Below are positions 1 through 7,753 of a stretch of DNA of 46,293 nucleotides, one piece after another; the first letter of the stretch is position 1; each line of letters begins with the position of its first letter. The notes beneath the pieces were generated by a model that was not told the origin of the DNA, made no database searches, and saw nothing but the letters and a program-made list of their open reading frames with translations. The translations under genes were made by a program, and so were the position numbers. The stretch is from contig CAMRBQ010000012.1 of the NCBI GenBank assembly GCA_947040495.1, forward strand, positions 1-46,293, written 5' to 3'. This DNA comes from an uncultured Spirochaetia bacterium (GTDB lineage: Bacteria > Spirochaetota > Brachyspiria > Brachyspirales > Brachyspiraceae).

Positions 1-36
1 TAATATTAAATTATGGTCGAATATTTTTTGTCCTAA

Positions 37-600
37 TTAGTATAGCCTATCCACTTCTTTTTCATCAACATCATGTCCTAAAGAATTTTCTGATACTTTT
101 TTTATTTCTGAAGGTGTTAGATAAACTATTTTTTCGACTTCAATATCAGGAGTTGCTTTCACTTTTTTATAATATCTATAGATTTGGCTTTCTTGATCGC
201 CTGCCCAATTTATTTTATTTTCTATGATAATCGCATGAGTATCACTTTTTATTAGAACATCAATATTATCTTCTTTACGTGTAACTTCGTAGTTTTTATA
301 ATGCTCTTTATCTGCTACTCCGATTAAAGTTAAAAAATTATCAAAAAAATCAGAATAGTTTTCTAGTAAAAATTTTAATATATCAGAATGAAAATTTTCA
401 TGATGCCATTTTTTAGAAATTAAATCAAACAAATTAAAGTTGCCTAACTTAGCACCTTTCTTATTTACAATATCATTATATTTTTTTAAATCACTTTCGC
501 TGATATTTTGAAGATATTCAACACAAGATTTATTAAAATTCGAAAAAGTATTATATTGATTGTCAATAACATGTTTCAAATCATTAAAGCTATAATCCAT
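37..600 (-). CDS. PD-(D/E)XK nuclease-like protein, probably C-terminally shortened
   Basis: Encodes 187 residues. The motif order fits the PD-(D/E)XK nuclease superfamily, especially the PDDEXK_4 type. An HSDILKFLL segment lies near residues 71-79. The core follows as NIDVLI (Asp about 114), then IIIENKI (Glu127 and Lys129), then a DQ..Q.YRYY stretch. The family assignment is by eye. The start at 600 is chosen because AGGGGG lies just upstream, whereas the ATG at 639 has no such site. Members of this family usually continue well past the IVYLT strand, but this frame stops soon after it at 37-39. It is therefore probably a truncated or nonsense-interrupted gene, with more of it possibly beyond the window edge. 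Nuclease function is inferred from motifs only, and the biological target is unknown. Confidence 0.6.
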   Translation of the reverse strand: MDYSFNDLKHVIDNQYNTFSNFNKSCVEYLQNISESDLKKYNDIVNKKGAKLGNFNLFDLISKKWHHENFHSDILKFLLENYSDFFDNFLTLIGVADKEHYKNYEVTRKEDNIDVLIKSDTHAIIIENKINWAGDQESQIYRYYKKVKATPDIEVEKIVYLTPSEIKKVSENSLGHDVDEKEVDRLY

Positions 601-619
601 AAGTCCCCCTGTATAATTA

Positions 620-647
620 AGTATATGCAAAATAAACATAATGACAA
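620..647 (-). promoter_or_regulatory. Sigma-70-type promoter for the PD-(D/E)XK gene
   Basis: On the minus strand TTGTCA (642-647) is followed after 16 bases by TATACT (620-625), about 20 bases before the chosen start codon at 600. The -35 box abuts the start of the flavoprotein pseudogene on the other strand. Confidence 0.5.
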
Positions 648-653
648 TATATT

Positions 654-1084
654 ATGAAATTTTTATTTATCAATGGTAGCTCACATAAGGTAATGCATGA
701 AAATTAGCAGAATCGGTAAAATACTATTTAATAGAAAATAATACAACAACAGTATTAGAAGAGATACATTTATTGCGATTGCAATTACCATTTTGTTGTG
801 GGTGAAGTAATTGTTTTAGAATAGGACATAAAAAATTCCCACATTATAATATCATATCTAAAATAATAAATGACATTGATAATGCAGACGCAATTATTTT
901 TGCTTCCACAACATTTAATATACAGGAAATGGCTTTACTTAAAAATATGTTTGACCATATATGTTTTATGATGCATCGACCTTGTTTTTTCAAAAGCAAA
1001 GCACTTATATTAACAACAACGGGTGGTGTTAGTGGATTTTTATATAAAAGACTAACACTATCAAATTTATTAAAAAATATTTAA
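654..1084 (+). pseudogene. Decayed flavodoxin-fold NAD(P)H-dependent FMN oxidoreductase
   Basis: The plus strand opens with ATG and MKFLFINGSS, the usual first strand and phosphate loop of NADPH-dependent FMN reductases. It then loses frame near 695-700. From about 711 to 1084 another frame gives an otherwise continuous match to the family pattern: a Cys-rich LPFCCG-SNCF segment, a PH..II.I..I.NADAIIFAS strand, a K.MFDH....HRP segment, and a LILTTTGGVSG strand. In that frame TGA interrupts the Cys-rich motif at 803-805. A second TGA (about 699-701) lies just after the frameshift. Because TGG is the Trp codon throughout the window, these TGAs are read as true stops. The C-terminus is also short. 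Together this is an inactivated gene. Confidence 0.72.
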
Positions 1085-1169
1085 ATAAACTGTTTCATTA
1101 CTTAGTTTGCATAATATTTAATTTATTTGAAAAAGTGAGGCTGGGCTTGCCGACCTCTTGCAATAGGGG
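1070..1169 (+). repeat. Dispersed hairpin repeat, copy 1
   Basis: About 100 bases are shared with 7369-7477 in the same orientation. The shared blocks are an AT-rich left part ending AAATAAAC, then CATTACTTAGTTT, then ATTTATTT.AAAAAGTGAGG, then a hairpin and CAATAGGGG. In this copy the stem is GAGGCTGG (1137-1144) against CCGACCTC (1150-1157), with one mismatch and one G-U pair. The repeat begins inside the last codons of the pseudogene. It is not followed by a T-run, so it is not a classical terminator. Confidence 0.7.
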
Positions 1170-1319
1170 AGATTTGGTGTCTACCTGATATTTGTGATTG
1201 TATAATTAAGTTATGTTATATCAATAAAATTATTTATATTTTAATAATTTTATGTTTAAATAAACTTCAAGATTACAAATGCTTTTATAATATTGATTTT
1301 AAAAATATTAATTATATAA
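1170..1319. other. AT-rich intergenic stretch
   Basis: No coding potential, tRNA or conserved motif is visible between the hairpin repeat and the terminator-like hairpin beyond the GH4 gene. Confidence 0.5.
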
Positions 1320-1356
1320 ATATAGGTATATGGCTTGAGTAGCTATATACCTATAT
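1320..1356 (-). terminator. Terminator-like hairpin downstream of the GH4 gene
   Basis: ATATAGGTATAT (1320-1331) pairs perfectly with 1345-1356. The stem can extend inward by four pairs, including one G-U, to a 5-base loop. It lies 24 bases past the GH4 stop codon, at the 3' end of the minus-strand sugar operon. On the minus strand it is followed by an AT-rich tract rather than a clean T-run, so termination strength is uncertain. Confidence 0.5.
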
Positions 1357-1379
1357 AAGACGAACAAAACTTATTTTAC

Positions 1380-2732
1380 TTATTTTAAATAATCAAGCCA
1401 TGGAGTACTTTCTTCAATTAAATGGTCTAACATTTTATGTACTAATTTAGCTTTATTAACGACAGGGTTTGCAAGTAAGGCCTGAATAGCATAATCTTTT
1501 TTACCAGTTATAGCAGCCTCAGTTGTAAGGTCATAGGCTTGAGCATAATTTGCAAGTAGTGATAGGAAGCCTTTTGGAATACTCAGTTTATGCCCTGTAA
1601 TACCATCTTTATTTACACTAGCAGGCACCTCCACAGCTAACCAAGATGGAAGCCCTTCTATGTAACCGGCATTAGCAATATTTACAGCTTCTTCTCTGTA
1701 ATCTTTATTATTTGCAATAGCTTCAATTATATAAACAGCTTTTTCATGTTTCTTAAGTTCTATTTTGGGTTCTCTAATACCTAATGTAGATTTGTATAGA
1801 TTATAAAAATCAGCTATCCCTTTATGGTCAGCAACATCATAAGCCCAAGCGATATATTCACCAAAATGACTATCTACAGTTATAGGCAAAATTTTGTAGT
1901 TTTCAAGTATAAACTTTAATAATGTCCTATCAGCCCATTGATAAGCACTTTTCTTACCTTTGAAAGCACTTTTATCCCAGCTTTCTGTATCATCTGTAAT
2001 ATTTTCTTTTTTTGCTTTCATCCAAAGGTCACTATAACCGATAGCACTTTCAAAATAAGAATCTGCTTTTTTTAATACTGTTGGATATAAATCTTCACCT
2101 GTTTTTTTATTTGTAAGGCTAAGTAAACAACTAAAGTGATTTAATCCACCAGCAACGACATCCATCTCTTCATATTTTTTATCAAGCATTTCAGGTAGCC
2201 ATGTATGTAGCCATGCTATTTCATGACACATGCCAATGAAATGGGCTGTTGGGAATTTTTTATGCACAGCAGTACAAATAGCTGTCATTGGGTTAGAATA
2301 ATTAAACATGTAAGCATTAGGACATATTTCCATCATATCAGCAACGATGTCTAAAATCGGAGGAATAATCCTTAAAGCATGCATAGTTCCACCAACACCA
2401 CCATTCTCACCATAAACTTGATTTATACCATATTGTAGAGGTACTTTCCAATCTTCATCCCATAGTTTGAATCTATCGCCTACTTCAATAGCACTAATTA
2501 TGTAATCAGTATTTTTGAATGCTTCTTTTCTGTCTGTGGTAAAAGTAATTTTAAAATCAAGTTTATTTTTTTCTACAAAATCAATTGTGTATTTATAAAC
2601 TTTATCAAGTGCTTGTGGGTTTATATCAAGCAAAGAAATCTCAGCACCTTTGAACGCTTCTGTAGCAAAGATATCTCCTAGCATGCCACATCCAAATTGA
2701 GCACTACCTGCTCCAATAATAACGAATTTCAT
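1380..2732 (-). CDS. Glycoside hydrolase family 4 (alpha-galactosidase/alpha-glucosidase-like)
   Basis: This 450-residue cytoplasmic enzyme belongs to GH4, whose members cleave glycosides by an oxidation-elimination mechanism using NAD+ and a divalent metal. The NAD-binding loop is GAGSAQFG at residues 7-14. NYSNPM lies at about 144-149. The metal-site motif is CHEI with Cys169, and the second ligand is probably His199 in GLNHF. The CH-type motif favours an unphosphorylated alpha-glycoside over a 6-phospho sugar. Exact substrate cannot be read from sequence. AGGAG precedes the start. The gene is last in an operon with two permeases and a binding lipoprotein, so it presumably hydrolyses the sugar they import. 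Confidence 0.88.
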   Translation of the reverse strand: MKFVIIGAGSAQFGCGMLGDIFATEAFKGAEISLLDINPQALDKVYKYTIDFVEKNKLDFKITFTTDRKEAFKNTDYIISAIEVGDRFKLWDEDWKVPLQYGINQVYGENGGVGGTMHALRIIPPILDIVADMMEICPNAYMFNYSNPMTAICTAVHKKFPTAHFIGMCHEIAWLHTWLPEMLDKKYEEMDVVAGGLNHFSCLLSLTNKKTGEDLYPTVLKKADSYFESAIGYSDLWMKAKKENITDDTESWDKSAFKGKKSAYQWADRTLLKFILENYKILPITVDSHFGEYIAWAYDVADHKGIADFYNLYKSTLGIREPKIELKKHEKAVYIIEAIANNKDYREEAVNIANAGYIEGLPSWLAVEVPASVNKDGITGHKLSIPKGFLSLLANYAQAYDLTTEAAITGKKDYAIQALLANPVVNKAKLVHKMLDHLIEESTPWLDYLK

Positions 2733-2767
2733 TTTTGTACTCCTATGTTGAAAAATATTTAATAAAT

Positions 2768-3700
2768 CTATCCTTTTACAGCACCTGCGGTAAGACCATC
2801 AACAATACGTTTTTGGAATATTAAAACAAGTGTAAGTAGTGGAATTGTAACAATAACAGCAGCTGCCATAACTTGTCCAAATGGATAGTTATATATTGTC
2901 TGCCCTGAAAACAATGCTATTACAACGGGTACAGTTTGAGAAGATTTATCTGTTATAGTAAACGTTAAAGCAAATAAATATTCATTCCAAGCTGTAATAA
3001 ATGCCAAAAGACCTGTTGTAATAAGAGCGGGGACAGTCAATGGCAAGAGTATTTTATAGAATATTTGAAAGAATGTTGCCCCATCTACTTTTGCTGCTTC
3101 TAAAAGCTCATTTGGCAAATCTTTAAAAAAGTTTGTAAGTACCCATATAGTAAAGGGTTGGGTAAATAGCAAATATACTAATATCATAGCTGGACGAGCG
3201 GGCATTTTTAAATCACTCATAATACCATAAAGTCCCGATAAAATTGATATTTGAGGAAACATTGTAAGAGAAAGAATCACATAGAGAATTGCTGTTTTCA
3301 TAGGGATTCTTAGTTTCCCTAATGCAAAAGCAGCAAGCGAGGCAAATATCAAGGCAAGTATTGTTGTAGTTGATGCCACAATTACTGAATTTAATAATCC
3401 TAACAAAAAATCTCCATTAGTAAAAACATAAACATAGTTTTTTAGAGAAAGTGAAAATTCATTTGTTGTTGGGTCGCGAGGTAAAAAAGTAGCCGGTGTC
3501 ATAGCTAATTGGCTTTCTGTTTTAAAAGATGAATTTAATGCCCAGTAAAATGGAAAAACTAAATTTACAAACAGTATAGCAATTAGCATATAAAAAAGAA
3601 TATTTTTTATAACTTTATTAGAGCGTACAGAAAGAACTGCTTTGTTATTATCTCTAGACAAATAAGAAGCAAATCTTTTTATATTTTTTTTAGTGCTCAT
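2768..3700 (-). CDS. Sugar ABC transporter permease, MalG type
   Basis: This 310-residue inner-membrane subunit belongs to the carbohydrate uptake (CUT1) class. After a basic cytoplasmic N-terminus it shows about six hydrophobic segments. The ATPase-coupling EAA loop reads ELLEAAKVDGATFFQIF, near residue 195. The C-terminus ends in the GLTAGAVKG tail typical of MalG-type permeases. AGGAGG precedes the ATG at 3700. The start overlaps the stop of the upstream permease gene by 11 bases, suggesting coupled translation. It works with the 3690-4727 permease and the 4850-6154 binding protein. Confidence 0.9.
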   Translation of the reverse strand: MSTKKNIKRFASYLSRDNNKAVLSVRSNKVIKNILFYMLIAILFVNLVFPFYWALNSSFKTESQLAMTPATFLPRDPTTNEFSLSLKNYVYVFTNGDFLLGLLNSVIVASTTTILALIFASLAAFALGKLRIPMKTAILYVILSLTMFPQISILSGLYGIMSDLKMPARPAMILVYLLFTQPFTIWVLTNFFKDLPNELLEAAKVDGATFFQIFYKILLPLTVPALITTGLLAFITAWNEYLFALTFTITDKSSQTVPVVIALFSGQTIYNYPFGQVMAAAVIVTIPLLTLVLIFQKRIVDGLTAGAVKG

Positions 3701-4727
3701 TTTTCACCCCTCCTGATAATTTTATATAACCAATAGCTATAATAAATAAAACAACAAATATTAACATACTTGAGGCAGCAGAGTAGCCCATTGCTTTATT
3801 TTGAATTAATTCAAAATAAGTGAAACTTGAAATCGAATATAACTTATTTCCAAATACTATCTGAAATAAATCAAATACTCTCATAGAATCAAGGATACGA
3901 AAAGTTAAAGCAATAGCTATTGTTTTTCGAAGTAGTGGCAATGTTACATGTATAAATCTTTGAATACTATTTGCTCCATCTACATTAGATGCCTCATATA
4001 ATGCTGCTGGTATAAGTTGTAATCCTGCTAGTATTAATAAAGCCATAAATGGAGTAGTCTTCCACACATCAACAGCTACAATAGCCCATAATTGAGTAGA
4101 TGTATCTATTAGAAAAGGGAATTGACCATTTGTTATACCAAGTTTTTCACCTATAGTATTAAAAAGACCTATACGAGAAGAAGAGAACATCCATTCCCAC
4201 ATTCTAGAAGAAACGGCAGTTGGTATAGCCCATGGCAAAAGCATAGCCATACGCATGAAGCCACGCCCCTTAAACTTATGGTTTAATATTAAAGCTATTG
4301 TTAATCCGAATAATGTTTCAAAAAAAACAGCACATATTGTAAAAATTATCGTATTAAACATCGCCAAATAAAAATCAGCATCGCTTGCCCCTAGAACATA
4401 TCTTTTTGAAAGAAAAGAAAATTCCTTCAAAGGTGTATATCTTATAGGTTTTGTTGGTAATACTGTATAAGCCTGTTCATAAGTGTTGTCTGCTTTTTGT
4501 GGTATTGGTTTTATTGTCAAAGATAAAAGCCTTTTATAATTGTCTACTCCTACAAACTTCGGATCTCTAGCACCTGCAAAAGTTCTATCAGTAAAGCTCA
4601 TATAAATTACTGAAGCAAACGGATAAAAAGCTATTACTATAATCAAAACAAGTGCTGGAACAAGAAATAAAATACCTGTTCTTATTTCTTGTTTATTTTG
4701 TGAGTTTAAACTTTTTGAATGTTTCAT
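3690..4727 (-). CDS. Sugar ABC transporter permease, MalF type
   Basis: This 345-residue membrane protein is the partner of the MalG-type permease immediately downstream. The EAA loop is YEASNVDGANSIQRFIHVTLP in the C-terminal third. An extended extracytoplasmic loop of about 60 residues follows the first membrane segment, where a putative first helix reaches SFTDRTFAG. GAGGGG precedes the ATG at 4727. It overlaps the next gene by 11 bases. No ATP-binding subunit lies nearby, so a shared MsiK/UgpC-type ATPase encoded elsewhere is likely. Confidence 0.9.
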   Translation of the reverse strand: MKHSKSLNSQNKQEIRTGILFLVPALVLIIVIAFYPFASVIYMSFTDRTFAGARDPKFVGVDNYKRLLSLTIKPIPQKADNTYEQAYTVLPTKPIRYTPLKEFSFLSKRYVLGASDADFYLAMFNTIIFTICAVFFETLFGLTIALILNHKFKGRGFMRMAMLLPWAIPTAVSSRMWEWMFSSSRIGLFNTIGEKLGITNGQFPFLIDTSTQLWAIVAVDVWKTTPFMALLILAGLQLIPAALYEASNVDGANSIQRFIHVTLPLLRKTIAIALTFRILDSMRVFDLFQIVFGNKLYSISSFTYFELIQNKAMGYSAASSMLIFVVLFIIAIGYIKLSGGVKNEH

Positions 4728-4849
4728 TTACATACACCCCTCTTTTATTTATACATAACTTTGTATAAATAAATCTTTATTTCTATAGATATCTGAAGCA
4801 GTAATTCTATAAAATAATATGATGAACTTAGCTAATATATTATATTATA

Positions 4850-6154
4850 TTAGTTCTGTGTTTCTTTTACTTTGCCCATAACCTCTTCTAAATCAAGTTC
4901 TAATTTACCTACAGCATCTCTTGCTGTCATATTGCCAATAAGAACATCATGTATGGTAGAAGATATATATCTTGATACTTCACCATAATATGGAGCAGCA
5001 GCAGAAGAAGGTCTTGCCACAGTATTTTCATATACATCTTTTGAATCTCTTATAAACTCAGAAAGTTCAGTATCTAAATATAACTCTACATAAGCAGGTG
5101 AATTATTAAGTACCATTGCACGCTTTTTTTGAGTTTGTTTACTTGCCATAAAATTAAGTAGCATAACAGCTTCTTCTGGATGTTTTGAATATTTATTAGC
5201 CGCTAACTGCCAACCACCTAATGCACCAGCATGTGTTCCCTGAGCAATCCCTGTAGGAAGGAGAGATATACCTGTTTTATCCTTTACAACACTATCATCT
5301 GCTGTAAGCATGGCATAAAAAGCTATCCAATTTCTTAGAAAAAGAGCATTTCCAGATTGAAATACCTGTGTAGCACTATCTTCATTCATTCCTGTCACAC
5401 CAGCAGGAGAAATGGTTCCAATCCATGACTGCGCTAACTCCAATGCTTCTATAGCATTTTCATTATTAATACTTACTCTACCATCTGACTCTATAAAACT
5501 TCCACCATTGTAAGAGGCTATCCATTCCAAAGCATTACATACAAGCCCTTCATAAGAATTGCCCTGAAATACAAAACCAACAAAATCAGCATTACCAGCC
5601 GCTCTTTCTCCATCTTGAATAGTAGTGGCCATCTCTGTCATTTCTTCATATGTGACAGGTGGATTTTCATATCCATACTTTTCTAATAAATCTTTTCTAT
5701 AATATAAATAAGATGAATCTGGAAATAAAGGCATCGCAACAAGATTGCCATCAATTGTATTATTTTCTACTATCGATGGGAACATATTTGTAGATAAATC
5801 CACAGATTCAGGATATTCGCTTAAATTAATTAAATGATCCTCCATTTCTCCTACCCATACTACATCTGCTTGAAATACATCTACATCAGATGACTTTGAT
5901 TCAAACATTTGAAAATATAATGCTCTAACATTATCTGTTTCTGGGGGAGTAGCGAATCTTTTTACTTTAATATTCGTATGTATCGCCTCAAACTCGACAA
6001 TAAGCTCTTCTAACAACTGAGGCTCAAATCCAGATGCCGCACCGCCATATGTAAGCATTATCTTGTCGTCAGTTTCTTTTTCATCCGTACCACCACATGC
6101 GATAAAGACAAATGTCATAGAACATATTGTCAAAATCAATAATAATTTTTTCAT
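4850..6154 (-). CDS. Sugar-binding lipoprotein of an ABC importer
   Basis: This 434-residue family-1 extracellular solute-binding protein has an N-terminal lipoprotein signal ending FIAC with Cys20. The mature part begins GGTDEKETDDK and shows the FEAIHTNIKVK and FQADVVWVGEME segments of CUT1 binding proteins. It captures the sugar outside the inner membrane and delivers it to the two permeases downstream. The start at 6154 is preferred because GGAGG lies 6-10 bases upstream. An in-frame TTG at 6166 would sit within that ribosome site. It is first in the operon and directly follows a strong promoter. Confidence 0.9.
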   Translation of the reverse strand: MKKLLLILTICSMTFVFIACGGTDEKETDDKIMLTYGGAASGFEPQLLEELIVEFEAIHTNIKVKRFATPPETDNVRALYFQMFESKSSDVDVFQADVVWVGEMEDHLINLSEYPESVDLSTNMFPSIVENNTIDGNLVAMPLFPDSSYLYYRKDLLEKYGYENPPVTYEEMTEMATTIQDGERAAGNADFVGFVFQGNSYEGLVCNALEWIASYNGGSFIESDGRVSINNENAIEALELAQSWIGTISPAGVTGMNEDSATQVFQSGNALFLRNWIAFYAMLTADDSVVKDKTGISLLPTGIAQGTHAGALGGWQLAANKYSKHPEEAVMLLNFMASKQTQKKRAMVLNNSPAYVELYLDTELSEFIRDSKDVYENTVARPSSAAAPYYGEVSRYISSTIHDVLIGNMTARDAVGKLELDLEEVMGKVKETQN

Positions 6155-6198
6155 AAAAACCTCCAAATAAAATATTTTTGTTTTATATAATTATAAAT

Positions 6199-6227
6199 AG
6201 TATAGTAAAAAAAATATCTTGTGTCAA
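6199..6227 (-). promoter_or_regulatory. Sigma-70-type promoter of the first sugar operon
   Basis: On the minus strand TTGACA (6222-6227), a 17-base spacer and TATACT (6199-6204) are close to consensus. Transcription would begin near 6192, giving a leader of about 38 bases before the binding-protein start. Confidence 0.75.
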
Positions 6228-6265
6228 ATTTTTATTTAATTATTATCATTTTTTTATTACTTTTT

Positions 6266-6294
6266 TTGTATTTTATTATGATAAATACTATATA
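6266..6294 (+). promoter_or_regulatory. Candidate promoter of the LacI-type regulator gene
   Basis: TTGTAT (6266-6271), a 17-base spacer and TATATA (6289-6294) point toward the regulator. The predicted start near 6301 lies just before a perfect palindrome. Confidence 0.5.
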
Positions 6295-6310
6295 AAAATA
6301 GATAAAAAAA

Positions 6311-6329
6311 TAATATCATATTGATATTA
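6311..6329. promoter_or_regulatory. Palindromic operator candidate
   Basis: TAATATCA and TGATATTA form a perfect 8-base inverted repeat around a 3-base centre. It starts about 10 bases downstream of the predicted lacI-type start site, a classical position for autorepression. Binding by the adjacent regulator is inferred. Confidence 0.5.
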
Positions 6330-6357
6330 AATGAAATTTAAATTAAAATAGAGTATT

Positions 6358-7335
6358 ATGATAAAAAAAGATAAAATAGCAACTATATCAGATATATTAA
6401 ATATAGCGCCTTCTACAGTACGTAGATTTTTTTCACACCCCGAAAAACTACATGCCATAACATTTCGACAAATTGTATCCATATTATCAGCACATTATCC
6501 TGAAGAGCTGCGTAAACTTGCGGAAGTAGATACTCGTGATATATTACTTATCATACCAAGTCATCGTCTTTTAATCGTTTCTGATATTATAAAAAAGATA
6601 CAAGAATTAGGTCTTATATATAACTTTGCTCTTCGTATTTATGAAAACAATAATCTTTTGCCACTTGAAATTTTATTTGAAAAATATAAGAAAAAGTGGG
6701 ACGATATTCGTGGTGTTATTACTTTGAGCTCTACATTTAAAAATGTCCCTGAAGGTTATATAATACCCACAGTCTTTTTAAATACAGAACCTCAATCTCA
6801 TGGTGCTTGTATCAATGTCAATGATTATATTGGTGGGCGAGTGGCTATCGAGCATTTGATTAATAATGGCTGGAAAAAACCATTATTTATAACCTATAGT
6901 CCATTAGATAAATGCGCTAAAGAACGCCATAATGGAGCCAAACTTGCTTGTGAAGAATTTGGAGTAGAATTTCAAATGGTGACAACTAATAATTTTTCCA
7001 TGGATGGAGCATATGAGATAACAAAAAATCTAATAACATCTAAGCGAAACTTCGATTCTATTTTTTATGTATGTGATGAAATGGCAATAGGGGGGCTACA
7101 ATCTATAAACAAAGAAAAACTTGTATTAGGTAGTGATATTGGTATTATTGGTTTTGATAATTTAGAAATATCTAAATTTTTGGGTATTAGCTCTGTAGAC
7201 CAGGCACTTTCTCAAAAAATGACATTAGCTATAGAATATATTTTGTATGGAAATGGCAAGCAATTTAACGAAACACTTCCTGAGCTAAGCTATACTCCCA
7301 TTGTAGTAGAAAGGTATAGTTCAAAAAAAATATAA
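6358..7335 (+). CDS. LacI-family transcriptional regulator
   Basis: This 325-residue protein has an N-terminal helix-turn-helix (about residues 7-30, ATISDILNIAPSTVRRFF) followed by a periplasmic-binding-protein-like sensor domain. The sensor shows GRVAIEHLINNGWKKPLFI and the DSIFYVCDEMAIGGLQ and IGIIGFDNLEIS segments typical of LacI/GalR proteins. The hinge region is atypical, with YPEELRKLAEV in place of the usual helix. It is divergent from the GH4/ABC operon and probably controls that operon in response to the imported sugar or a derivative. A palindrome lies in its own leader. The ribosome site before the ATG is weak. Confidence 0.85.
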   Translation: MIKKDKIATISDILNIAPSTVRRFFSHPEKLHAITFRQIVSILSAHYPEELRKLAEVDTRDILLIIPSHRLLIVSDIIKKIQELGLIYNFALRIYENNNLLPLEILFEKYKKKWDDIRGVITLSSTFKNVPEGYIIPTVFLNTEPQSHGACINVNDYIGGRVAIEHLINNGWKKPLFITYSPLDKCAKERHNGAKLACEEFGVEFQMVTTNNFSMDGAYEITKNLITSKRNFDSIFYVCDEMAIGGLQSINKEKLVLGSDIGIIGFDNLEISKFLGISSVDQALSQKMTLAIEYILYGNGKQFNETLPELSYTPIVVERYSSKKI

Positions 7336-7368
7336 TAGCAGTACAATTATTATGCTTAGTATGTCAAA

Positions 7369-7477
7369 TTAAAAAACATTGAAATAAACAGAAAAACTGC
7401 TGCATTACTTAGTTTACATAATATAGAATTTATTTAAAAAAGTGAGGTCGGGGTTGCCGACCTCTTACAATAGGGGG
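7369..7477 (+). repeat. Dispersed hairpin repeat, copy 2
   Basis: Same element as 1070-1169. Here the hairpin is perfect: GAGGTCGG (7444-7451), loop GGTTG, CCGACCTC (7457-7464), then TTACAATAGGGGG. This copy has about ten extra bases between AAATAAAC and CATTACTTAG. It lies 34 bases after the regulator stop codon and is not followed by a T-run. Confidence 0.7.
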
Positions 7478-7596
7478 TGTGATAAGGAGGTTTATGAAAA
7501 GAGACAATTGAAAATCAATCGCTCCAATCAACACTCTTAATGTACACTTTATTTTATAAAAGTCAATAGCTATTAGAAAAAAAATCTTAGAAATAC

Positions 7597-7624
7597 TTGA
7601 CAAACAGTTAATTTTGAATATACT
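7597..7624 (+). promoter_or_regulatory. Sigma-70-type promoter upstream of miaA
   Basis: TTGACA (7597-7602), a 16-base spacer and TATACT (7619-7624) face miaA. The leader would be about 120 bases. Confidence 0.65.
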
Positions 7625-7753
7625 GCGTTCGTAATTTTCTTTAATTCTTATTAAATTTAAGCATATTTTAATCAGATAGAAGTTTTTTAATACAATTATT
7701 AATGCATATTTTTATACTTGTATAAACTGTAAAAATATTTTATTATAAAAGTT

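Larger units (their letters stand above)
7336..7753. other. 418-base intergenic region
   Basis: It holds hairpin repeat copy 2, then a near-perfect ribosome site AAGGAGG (7484-7490) followed by ATG at 7494 and a stop after five codons, then a promoter at 7597-7624. Nothing else coding is visible. Confidence 0.6.

Noticed and set aside
803-805. TGA in the flavoprotein Cys motif as selenocysteine or as a Trp codon
   Set aside because: The motif position is Cys and a second TGA plus a frameshift are present. TGG is used for Trp elsewhere and no SECIS-like element was seen. Decay is the simpler reading.
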